Part shown: positions 1 through 4,652 of the stretch, piece after piece
How the letters are laid out: each line of letters opens with the position of its first letter
Numbering within the stretch: the stretch's first letter is position 1
Assembly (NCBI GenBank): GCA_010671965.1
Contig: JAAHIC010000287.1
Location: 1 to 6,223 of the forward strand
Reading direction: 5' to 3'
Length of the DNA: 6,223 nt
DNA from: Leptolyngbya sp. SIO4C5
Lineage (GTDB): Bacteria; Cyanobacteriota; Cyanobacteriia; Phormidesmidales; Phormidesmidaceae
Translations under genes and position numbers: made by a program
Notes under the pieces: model-generated
The model's input: the letters and a program-made list of their open reading frames with translations, nothing else
Told to the model about the DNA's origin: nothing
Databases searched by the model: none

Positions 1-1
1 A

Positions 2-712
2 CCAACGGCTGCTTCGCCGCTAGAGCAGCGCCAGCTAGCCAACGAACCTCAGTCAGTTAACACCAAGCAGCCCAAGGTGATTCTAATTACCAGTACCAAA
101 GGCGGCGAAGGCAAAACCGTTAGCGCCTACAATTTGGCGATCGCTTCGGCGCGGGCTGGCAAACGGACGCTACTGATCGAAGCCGACCTGCGCTCCGCCT
201 CCCAAGCAGAGCAGCTGGGGGTAACGCCAGAGCGGCAGGCTACCATCGAACCGCTGCGCTATTACGGTGGCAAGCTGGGAGATAATATTCGCTTAGTGCC
301 CGGTATCGAAAATTTATATATTTCGCCCAGTCCGGGGCCTCAGCGACAGGCCGCCGCCGTTCTAGAATCTAGCGAGATGCGCCGTTTCTTTGAGGATGCC
401 CGCGTCCGCTTTGACATGGTAATTTTAGATGCGCCAGCGCTAAGTCATAACAATGACGCCATGATTCTGGAGTCGCAAACAGATGGGCTGATTTTAGTAA
501 CACGGCCCAACAATACTGAGAAAACAGTGCTGCTGGCAGCCTTAGAACAGCTTGAAGAATCTGAAACGGTGCGGCTGCTAGGCGCTATTGTCAACGGGGC
601 GGAAATTCCGATCGCGGCAGCAGAGGAGTGGATGGATCTGCCCATCGAAGATGACATAGAACCGGAACCGGAACCGGAATATGCCTTCCCGGCCCGTTCC
701 ATTGATTTCTAG
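2..712 (+). CDS. C-terminal ATPase domain of a Wzc/CpsD-like polysaccharide co-polymerase (5' partial)
   Basis: The reading frame is open from base 2 with no start or stop before the domain, so the N-terminal part, probably a chain-length (Wzz-type) membrane region, lies outside the window. The visible part is a P-loop domain of the bacterial tyrosine kinase (BY-kinase)/MinD-like family: Walker [10 protein letters not shown] at about 92-118, Walker A' LLIEADLR at about 170-193, and Walker B MVILDAP at about 416-436. Family members bind ATP at the inner face of the membrane and control polymerisation and export of exopolysaccharide or capsule. Two oddities: Walker A' has Glu where the family usually has the first Asp of DxDxR, and the C-terminus has only one Tyr (in PEYAF) instead of a tyrosine cluster. 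The acidic tail carries a short Pro-Glu repeat. A GTG at 77 could be called a start, but the preceding residues fit a linker continuing from upstream. Family assignment is firm; kinase activity is doubtful. Confidence 0.8.
   Translation, partial: PTAASPLEQRQLANEPQSVNTKQPKVILITSTKGGEGKTVSAYNLAIASARAGKRTLLIEADLRSASQAEQLGVTPERQATIEPLRYYGGKLGDNIRLVPGIENLYISPSPGPQRQAAAVLESSEMRRFFEDARVRFDMVILDAPALSHNNDAMILESQTDGLILVTRPNNTEKTVLLAALEQLEESETVRLLGAIVNGAEIPIAAAEEWMDLPIEDDIEPEPEPEYAFPARSIDF
659..679 (+). repeat. GAACCG hexamer microsatellite in coding sequence
   Basis: Three and a half perfect copies of GAACCG sit in frame near the 3' end of the Wzc-like gene and encode alternating Glu-Pro. A hexamer unit can expand or contract without a frameshift, so the length of this acidic tail may vary between strains; that is inference. 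Confidence 0.7.
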
Positions 713-758
713 CCTGGGAGCCAAAGGCTTCGGCTAGAATGAGAGGCAGCGTTTCTAC

Positions 759-763
759 GGGAG
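759..763 (+). promoter_or_regulatory. Ribosome binding site deciding the pdxJ TTG start
   Basis: GGGAG, complementary to the anti-Shine-Dalgarno end of 16S rRNA, ends 8 nt before TTG at 772. It lies inside the longer reading frame that begins with ATG at 739, so it is positioned to serve the TTG start only. Confidence 0.55.
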
Positions 764-771
764 AATTGAGC

Positions 772-1494
772 TTGCCAACGTTAGGGGTCAATATCGATCA
801 CATTGCCACTATTCGTCAGGCCCGGCGCACGGTAGAACCCGATCCGGTGGCGGCAGCGGCTTTGGCAGAATTGGCGGGAGCAGATGGTATCACGGTCCAT
901 CTGCGAGAAGATCGGCGACACATTCAAGATCGGGACGTGAAGCTGCTGCGGCAGACAGTCCGTACCCACCTAAACTTAGAAATGGCGGCCACCGACGAAA
1001 TGGTGCAAATTGCCCTATCGCTTGATCCGGACTATGTGACCTTAGTGCCGGAGCGCCGGGAAGAAGTGACCACTGAAGGGGGGCTGGATATTGCCGGACA
1101 AGCTGAGCGCATGGGCGATGTGGTTAAGACGCTGCAGGCGGCAGGCATTCCGGTTAGCTTGTTTATCGATGCCGATCCGGAGCAAATTCAAGCTTCTGCA
1201 GCGACTTCAGCGCAGTTTGTTGAACTGCACACCGGGCGCTATGCCGAAGCTAAGACGGAGACAGCGCGGGCTTCTGAGCTACAGATGCTGGAACAGGGCT
1301 GTCAGCAGGCGATCGCGGCTGGGCTGCGCGTCAACGCTGGACACGGCCTAACCTATTGGAACACCTATCCGGTGGCCTGCTTAACAGGTATGGAAGAACT
1401 CAATATTGGTCACACAATTATTAGCCGAGCGGCTTTAGTCGGTATAGAGCGAGCTGTCCGCGAAATGAAGCAGGTCATTCGCGGAGAGTTTTGA
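772..1494 (+). CDS. pdxJ: Pyridoxine 5'-phosphate synthase
   Basis: PdxJ condenses 1-deoxy-D-xylulose 5-phosphate with 3-amino-2-oxopropyl phosphate to give pyridoxine 5'-phosphate, the last ring-forming step of DXP-dependent vitamin B6 synthesis, in the cytosol. Numbered from the TTG start, the visible landmarks are [16 protein letters not shown] near the N-terminus, HLREDRRH with His43, Arg45 and His50, Glu70 in [21 protein letters not shown], and NAGHGLTY with His191; these match the known active-site residues of the family. From TTG the protein has 240 residues, the usual length, and begins [10 protein letters not shown] as homologues do. A GGGAG ribosome site (759-763) lies 8 nt before this TTG. 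An in-frame ATG at 739 would add 11 residues ([11 protein letters not shown]) that do not resemble family N-termini, and it has only a poor AAAGG upstream. I prefer TTG but cannot exclude ATG. It is followed after 82 bp by ycf54. Confidence 0.95.
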   Translation: MPTLGVNIDHIATIRQARRTVEPDPVAAAALAELAGADGITVHLREDRRHIQDRDVKLLRQTVRTHLNLEMAATDEMVQIALSLDPDYVTLVPERREEVTTEGGLDIAGQAERMGDVVKTLQAAGIPVSLFIDADPEQIQASAATSAQFVELHTGRYAEAKTETARASELQMLEQGCQQAIAAGLRVNAGHGLTYWNTYPVACLTGMEELNIGHTIISRAALVGIERAVREMKQVIRGEF

Positions 1495-1576
1495 ATTATT
1501 ATCAGGCGCGACAAGAGAGCACTCAAGCTGGTTTATTGGTTATATAGTTGAAGACTTACAAGAAAAACCCACGGCT
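1495..1576 (+). other. pdxJ-ycf54 intergenic gap
   Basis: The 82-bp gap is AT-richer than its flanks and contains no clear hairpin followed by a T-tract, so transcription from pdxJ may continue into ycf54. TATAGT at 1543-1548 resembles a -10 box, but the position 17 bp upstream (CACTCA) is not a -35 box. A separate ycf54 promoter here is therefore only a weak possibility. Confidence 0.3.
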
Positions 1577-1906
1577 ATGACGACCTATTACTTTGCGGCT
1601 GCTAGTCAGCGCTTTTTACTAGAGGAAGAGCCTTTTGACGAAGTGATTAAAGAGCGCATCCGGCACTATCAGGAACAGGAAAAAGAAAAAGATTTTTGGC
1701 TGATCTTGCAGCCCGCTTTTTTGGAAGCTCCGGAGCTAGCTGAGGTAAAAGCCAAGTGCCCACAGCCAGCAGCAGCAGTGGTTTCTACCAATCCGACCTT
1801 TATCACCTGGCTGAAACTGCGGCTGGAATATATCGCTACTGGCGAGTTTGAAGCACCTTCTGACACCATTCCCGATCCGCTGGCTTCCCTGACGACCGCT
1901 AGCTGA
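1577..1906 (+). CDS. ycf54: Ycf54, Mg-protoporphyrin IX monomethyl ester cyclase accessory factor
   Basis: This 109-residue protein matches the Ycf54 family throughout: the MTTYYFAAASQRFLLEEEP start, a Glu/Lys-rich helix followed by DFWL, the PAFLEAPELA segment, and the core STNPTFITWLKLRLEY. Ycf54 is a small soluble protein of cyanobacteria, algal plastids and plants. It is needed for assembly or activity of the oxygen-dependent cyclase (AcsF/CycI) that forms ring E of chlorophyll, and it binds that enzyme at the thylakoid. The length is normal for the family and all conserved segments look intact. The start is the only ATG that gives the conserved N-terminus; no good Shine-Dalgarno sequence precedes it. 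From memory, pdxJ and ycf54 are also neighbours in Synechocystis 6803 (slr1779, slr1780), so the pairing is probably old. Its stop overlaps an ATG at 1906, but the next gene more likely starts at 1933. Confidence 0.93.
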   Translation: MTTYYFAAASQRFLLEEEPFDEVIKERIRHYQEQEKEKDFWLILQPAFLEAPELAEVKAKCPQPAAAVVSTNPTFITWLKLRLEYIATGEFEAPSDTIPDPLASLTTAS

Positions 1907-1922
1907 TGCAGTATTGTTGTGC

Positions 1923-1927
1923 GGAGG
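1923..1927 (+). promoter_or_regulatory. Ribosome binding site of the exported protein
   Basis: GGAGG lies 5 nt before ATG at 1933. It supports that start over the upstream ATG at 1906, which overlaps the ycf54 stop codon and would make the signal peptide begin unusually with a Cys-rich extension. Confidence 0.65.
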
Positions 1928-1932
1928 TTTGT

Positions 1933-2589
1933 ATGAATCGCAAATTTGGTGTTGGGTCGGCAATGTTGCTGGCCGCTCTTGGTTTGGCTGGCAGCCCGGC
2001 GATCGCTCAGACTGAGTTTCCCCCTTGCCCGCCTCCTAGTGCCAGCGAATATTTGCTGCTGGTGCGAGGCGAAACTTCTGAGGTACGCGATCGCATTCAG
2101 GCAGAACTGCCAGCTAGCAGTACCGCAATGGTCTGCAACTACCTCAATGACGTGGTGGTACGGGCCGGTGGCTTTACTAGCCTGGAGACGGCGAATGCCT
2201 GGGCCCAATACATGACGGAAGTACAAGGACAGCAGGCCTTCGTTGCCCGTCCTCCCAGTCCGGCAGAAGCAACAGCCGCTCTAGCGGCAACGGGTTCGGC
2301 AGAAGGTTCGCCTGTGTATGCGCCGCAGCCTCTATCAGCGGGCTATGCCGTCCTAGTTGACTATTTTGATCGCCCAGAGGTGGCTTTCGATCTGCAGCAG
2401 GAGCTAGATCAGCCCGTTGGCTTAGTGGTTTACCGGCAGCAGCCCTACCTGCTGGTGACTCAAAGCGCCGACGTGACAGCCGTAGGCAGAGCCCTGGCTC
2501 AGCTCAGCGATCGCAACTTTACCACCTTCATCGTAGACAGCAGTCAGGTGATGCTGTTGACAACTCAGGTCGCTGCTGCGCCTGAGTAA
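1933..2589 (+). CDS. Exported protein of unknown function with two tandem SPOR-like halves
   Basis: I do not recognise a named family. The 218-residue product starts MNRKFGVGSAMLLAALGLAG, a typical Sec signal peptide, with a likely cut after AIA (residue 25), so it should be released to the periplasm or thylakoid lumen. The ATG at 1933 is chosen because GGAGG (1923-1927) lies 5 nt upstream and the signal peptide begins there; an ATG at 1906 overlapping the ycf54 stop would add MQYCCAEVC ahead of the signal. The mature protein has two similar segments, about residues 39-107 and 138-203. Each begins with a hydrophobic strand (EYLLLV, GYAVLV) and is followed by a helix with EV...EL, two strands, a helix with AWAQ/ALAQ, and a last strand (AFVA, TFIVD). 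The pattern recalls SPOR-type beta-alpha-beta-beta-alpha-beta units. A Pro/Ala/Ser-rich linker joins them. Cys32 and Cys68 could form a disulfide. It sits 26 bp after ycf54 and 22 bp before the dehydrogenase gene. Confidence 0.8.
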   Translation: MNRKFGVGSAMLLAALGLAGSPAIAQTEFPPCPPPSASEYLLLVRGETSEVRDRIQAELPASSTAMVCNYLNDVVVRAGGFTSLETANAWAQYMTEVQGQQAFVARPPSPAEATAALAATGSAEGSPVYAPQPLSAGYAVLVDYFDRPEVAFDLQQELDQPVGLVVYRQQPYLLVTQSADVTAVGRALAQLSDRNFTTFIVDSSQVMLLTTQVAAAPE

Positions 2590-2600
2590 TTGCGCAATTA
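2587..2600. repeat. Perfect 14-bp palindrome between stop codon and ribosome site
   Basis: TAATTGCGCAATTA is its own reverse complement. It begins at the stop codon of the exported-protein gene and its last base is the first base of the AGGA ribosome site (2600-2603) of the dehydrogenase gene. It could bind a dimeric regulator; as RNA it has no loop and would fold less well. Function is not shown. Confidence 0.6.
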
Positions 2601-2611
2601 GGATCTTTACC

Positions 2612-3478
2612 GTGAAAGTTAGCCTCTTCGGAACTGGACTGATGGGCCAGCCAATGGCCCTAAAACTTTTACAATCAGGCCACCAGATAACGGCCTATAA
2701 CCGCACAGCCGCTAAACTAGCCGACGTAGAAGCTGCCGGAATAGCCGTCACAACGGAGCCTGCTGCAGCTATTCAGGCATCAGACTGCCTGATTTTAATG
2801 CTGGCCGATGCCACCGCGATTGAGCAAACTTTGCTATCGGCCACCGCTAAGCCCCTACTCGGCGATCGCGCGGTTATTCAAATGGGAACTATTGCCCCAG
2901 CCCAGAGCCGCGCGATTGGTGAAGCTGTAGTCGCTGCTGGCGGAAACTACCTGGAAGCGCCGGTTCTCGGCAGCATTCCCCAGGTGAAGGCAGGCAGTTT
3001 GCAAATTATGGTAGGCAGCACTGAGGCGCAGTTTAGCCAGTGGTCACCGCTGCTGCAAAGCCTGGGCCAGCCTATGCATATTGGGCCAGTAGGTACCGCT
3101 GCTGCGACTAAGCTAGCGATGAATCAGCTCATTGGGGCGCTGACGGCAGGCTTTGCTCAAAGTCTGGCTCTGGTGCAGCAGGAAGGTATTGAGACAGAAA
3201 AGTTTATGGCGATTGTGCGGGAGAGTGCCCTCTATGCGCCTACCTTCGATAAAAAACTTGATCGCATGTTGAATCGCAGCTTTGACGATCCCAACTTTCC
3301 GACCAAGCACCTGCTCAAAGATATGAATCTGTTTGTCGAAGCGGCTAAGGCGGCAGGCATTGAAGCTGAACTGACTAAAAGCGTGAGTCAAATAGCCGAG
3401 CAGGCGATCGCCGCAGGGTTAGCCGAGCAGGACTATTCCGCTCTCTATCAAGCCGTTAACCCGCCCGCTGATAGGTAA
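2612..3478 (+). CDS. NAD(P)-dependent beta-hydroxyacid dehydrogenase, glyoxylate/succinic semialdehyde reductase-like
   Basis: The 288-residue protein belongs to the 3-hydroxyisobutyrate dehydrogenase superfamily. The N-terminal Rossmann fold has GTGLMG at residues 7-12. The strand-end YNRT at 29-32 puts Arg31 where NADP-preferring members carry a basic residue. The substrate loop reads EAPVLGSIPQVKAGSL (115-130), and the catalytic Lys167 and Asn171 lie in TKLAMNQLIG. In the all-helical C-terminal domain, FPTKHLLKD (229-237) resembles the FPxKHxxKD stretch of plant and bacterial GLYR-type enzymes, which reduce glyoxylate and succinic semialdehyde with NADPH. That subgroup is my preferred reading; tartronate semialdehyde reductase or 3-hydroxyisobutyrate dehydrogenase proper are less likely. 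The start is GTG with AGGA 8 nt upstream, giving MKVSLFGTGLMG at the very N-terminus as expected. It is the last plus-strand gene and faces rpsN. Confidence 0.88.
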   Translation: MKVSLFGTGLMGQPMALKLLQSGHQITAYNRTAAKLADVEAAGIAVTTEPAAAIQASDCLILMLADATAIEQTLLSATAKPLLGDRAVIQMGTIAPAQSRAIGEAVVAAGGNYLEAPVLGSIPQVKAGSLQIMVGSTEAQFSQWSPLLQSLGQPMHIGPVGTAAATKLAMNQLIGALTAGFAQSLALVQQEGIETEKFMAIVRESALYAPTFDKKLDRMLNRSFDDPNFPTKHLLKDMNLFVEAAKAAGIEAELTKSVSQIAEQAIAAGLAEQDYSALYQAVNPPADR

Positions 3479-3486
3479 AGGCGGGC
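3463..3486 (+). terminator. Possible weak terminator overlapping the dehydrogenase stop codon
   Basis: GCCCGC (3463-3468) can pair with GCGGGC (3481-3486) across a 12-nt loop that contains the stop codon. Only a mixed AAATTTAA follows, not a T-tract, so it would be a poor intrinsic terminator. It may instead protect the mRNA end. Confidence 0.3.
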
Positions 3487-3496
3487 AAATTTAACT

Positions 3497-3514
3497 CAAG
3501 CTGCACAAGCTGCG
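3497..3514. repeat. Short tandem repeat in the convergent gap
   Basis: CAAGCTGCA is followed directly by CAAGCTGCG, two 9-bp units differing at one base, between the dehydrogenase gene and the rpsN terminator. Probably neutral. Confidence 0.5.
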
Positions 3515-3523
3515 CGAGCATAC

Positions 3524-3552
3524 AAAAATAGGACATGGTACACCATGCCCTA
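3524..3552 (-). terminator. Intrinsic terminator of rpsN
   Basis: Read on the minus strand, TAGGGCATGG can pair with CCATGTCCTA over a TGTA tetraloop: ten pairs, one of them a G-T wobble. TTTTTGTA follows at once. It starts 21 bp after the rpsN stop codon. On the plus strand the same hairpin has no T-tract behind it, so it mainly stops minus-strand transcription. Confidence 0.8.
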
Positions 3553-3573
3553 GCAGTCAAATACTTTAGTTTT

Positions 3574-3876
3574 CTACCAGCTCGACTTGACGACGCCTGG
3601 CAAAAGACCTTCGTGGGCCATTTCTCTAAGGGCGTTACGGCAAAGACCAAAGTCCCGGTAATAGCCTCTAGGACGACCTGTAAGCCAGCAGCGATTGCGC
3701 AAGCGACTAGGGGCGCTATTGCGGGGAAGCTGCTGAATCTTGCGATGAATCTCCAGCTTTTGCTGCTGGTTCTCTGCTTGCCGAAACTCTTCTAGCAAAG
3801 CTTCGCGCTTAGCGGCGTATTTAGCCACAAGCTTTTCACGCTTGCGCTCCCGCTCGACCATGCTCTTTTTAGCCAT
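3574..3876 (-). CDS. rpsN: 30S ribosomal protein S14
   Basis: The 100-residue product is a complete S14 of the long, zinc-free class: [16 protein letters not shown] start, a basic helical N-terminal half ([11 protein letters not shown]), then [29 protein letters not shown], and the C-terminus [18 protein letters not shown]. It lacks the CxxC pairs of the short zinc-binding form. S14 binds 16S rRNA in the head of the small subunit near S3, S10 and S19 and is needed late in 30S assembly. In cyanobacteria rpsN is typically outside the large ribosomal operons, as here. No Shine-Dalgarno sequence precedes the ATG; the leader is AC-rich. A consensus -10 box about 45 nt upstream and a strong terminator downstream suggest it can be transcribed alone, although it also lies 89 bp after nth in the same direction. 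Confidence 0.97.
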   Translation of the reverse strand: MAKKSMVERERKREKLVAKYAAKREALLEEFRQAENQQQKLEIHRKIQQLPRNSAPSRLRNRCWLTGRPRGYYRDFGLCRNALREMAHEGLLPGVVKSSW

Positions 3877-3884
3877 GAAAGATT

Positions 3885-3898
3885 GTTTGCTGTTTGCT
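3885..3898. repeat. 7-bp tandem repeat in the rpsN leader
   Basis: GTTTGCT occurs twice in tandem (AGCAAAC twice when read as rpsN mRNA), ending 9 bp before the start codon, in the place where a ribosome binding site would be expected. Whether it affects translation is unknown. Confidence 0.55.
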
Positions 3899-3914
3899 GA
3901 TTAGTAATTACACA

Positions 3915-3930
3915 GTCTATAATTATAGAC
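3915..3930 (-). promoter_or_regulatory. rpsN: Probable rpsN -10 region inside a perfect 16-bp palindrome
   Basis: GTCTATAATTATAGAC is its own reverse complement and carries TATAAT on both strands (minus strand 3927-3922, plus strand 3918-3923). The minus-strand box would start transcription near 3914-3916, giving rpsN a leader of about 40 nt. The sequence 17 bp upstream on the minus strand, GCAGCT, is not a good -35 box, so it may need an activator or act as a -35-weak promoter. The palindrome could also be a repressor operator. Confidence 0.5.
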
Positions 3931-3965
3931 CATTTTGGCCGAATAGCTGCTGCCGCAAAAGATAT

Positions 3966-4652
3966 TCAAGCCTGATTTGCTTTTACTTTCTGCGGGGCAG
4001 TTTTGGCGGCAGGGCACAAATCGGCGAGCTGGCAGCGATCGCAGGCGGGTTTGCGGGCATTGCAAACCGCTCGCCCGTGGTAGATCAGCCGAATTGACCA
4101 GTTTTCCCAGTCGGCCTGGGGCAGCAGCTTCATCAAATCCTGCTCGATTTTGACGGGGTCAGCTTGCTGAGTGAGTCCCAAGTGGCGGCTCAGCCGCTTG
4201 ACGTGGGTATCCACCGTAACGCCCGCATTGATGCCATAAGCATGGGCCAAAACTACGTTGGCAGTTTTACGGGCCACGCCCGGCAGGCTCGTCAGTTCAG
4301 CCATTGTCTGCGGCACCTGTCCGTCAAAATCACTCATGATTTTGGCACAGGCCGCCCGGATATTTTTGGCTTTGTTGCGATAGAAGCCGGTAGAGCGGAC
4401 AAGCTGCTCCAGCTCATCTAAATCGGCTCCTGCTAGCGCCGCCGCGTCTGGAAAACGGGCAAACAAGGCAGGCGTGACCAAATTGACCCGTTCGTCAGTG
4501 CACTGAGCTGACAGAATCGTCGCCACTAGGAGCTGTACGGGAGTTTGATAGTCTAGCGAGCAAGGGGCTTCTGGATAAAGCTGCTTGAGTCGGCGGAGAA
4601 CGGCTAAGGCCCGCTGTTGTTTAATCGTTGGTTTGCGTTTAGCGGCATTCAC
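3966..4652 (-). CDS. nth: Endonuclease III (DNA glycosylase/AP lyase)
   Basis: Nth removes oxidised pyrimidines such as thymine glycol and cleaves the resulting abasic site in base-excision repair. The 228-residue protein has the family's full layout: LLVATILSAQCTDERVN (about 41-57), the helix-hairpin-helix LPGVARKTANVVL with catalytic Lys129, VDTHVKRL with catalytic Asp148, and a C-terminal [4Fe-4S] site CNARKPACDRCQLADLC (Cys197, 204, 207, 213; spacing 6-2-5). All key residues are present. The start is GTG at 4652, sharing GTGA with the TGA stop of rseP, so it is probably translated by coupling; no ribosome site is visible before it. A basic N-terminal stretch (MNAAKRKPTIKQQR) is usual in cyanobacterial and other homologues. 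It is about 17 residues longer than the E. coli enzyme, mostly at the ends. Confidence 0.97.
   Translation of the reverse strand: MNAAKRKPTIKQQRALAVLRRLKQLYPEAPCSLDYQTPVQLLVATILSAQCTDERVNLVTPALFARFPDAAALAGADLDELEQLVRSTGFYRNKAKNIRAACAKIMSDFDGQVPQTMAELTSLPGVARKTANVVLAHAYGINAGVTVDTHVKRLSRHLGLTQQADPVKIEQDLMKLLPQADWENWSIRLIYHGRAVCNARKPACDRCQLADLCPAAKTAPQKVKANQA

Noticed and set aside
711..735. Nested AGCC/GGCT inverted repeats between the Wzc-like gene and pdxJ as a terminator
   Set aside because: Stems are only 4 bp each and no T-tract follows, so it is too weak to call.
735..740. TAGAAT as a -10 box for pdxJ
   Set aside because: The nearest TTGA-like hexamer (TTGATT, 703-708) is 26 bp away, too far for a -35 element, and nothing suitable lies at 16-18 bp.
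1906..1932. ATG at 1906 overlapping the ycf54 stop (TGATG) as start of the exported protein
   Set aside because: It would put a Cys-rich stretch before the signal peptide, while ATG at 1933 has a GGAGG site 5 nt upstream.
1669..2226. 185-codon open frame on the minus strand across ycf54 and the exported-protein gene
   Set aside because: It runs antisense to two genes with recognisable features, its product has low-complexity Ser/Ala/Gln composition, and it has no recognised motif.
3535..3795. 86-codon open frame on the plus strand opposite rpsN
   Set aside because: It is antisense to a clear S14 gene, and its start lies in the rpsN terminator hairpin.
3933..3960. TTTTGG...CCGCAAAA inverted repeat as terminator for nth
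   Set aside because: The stem needs a bulge, the loop is large, and on the minus strand the run after the stem is A rather than T.
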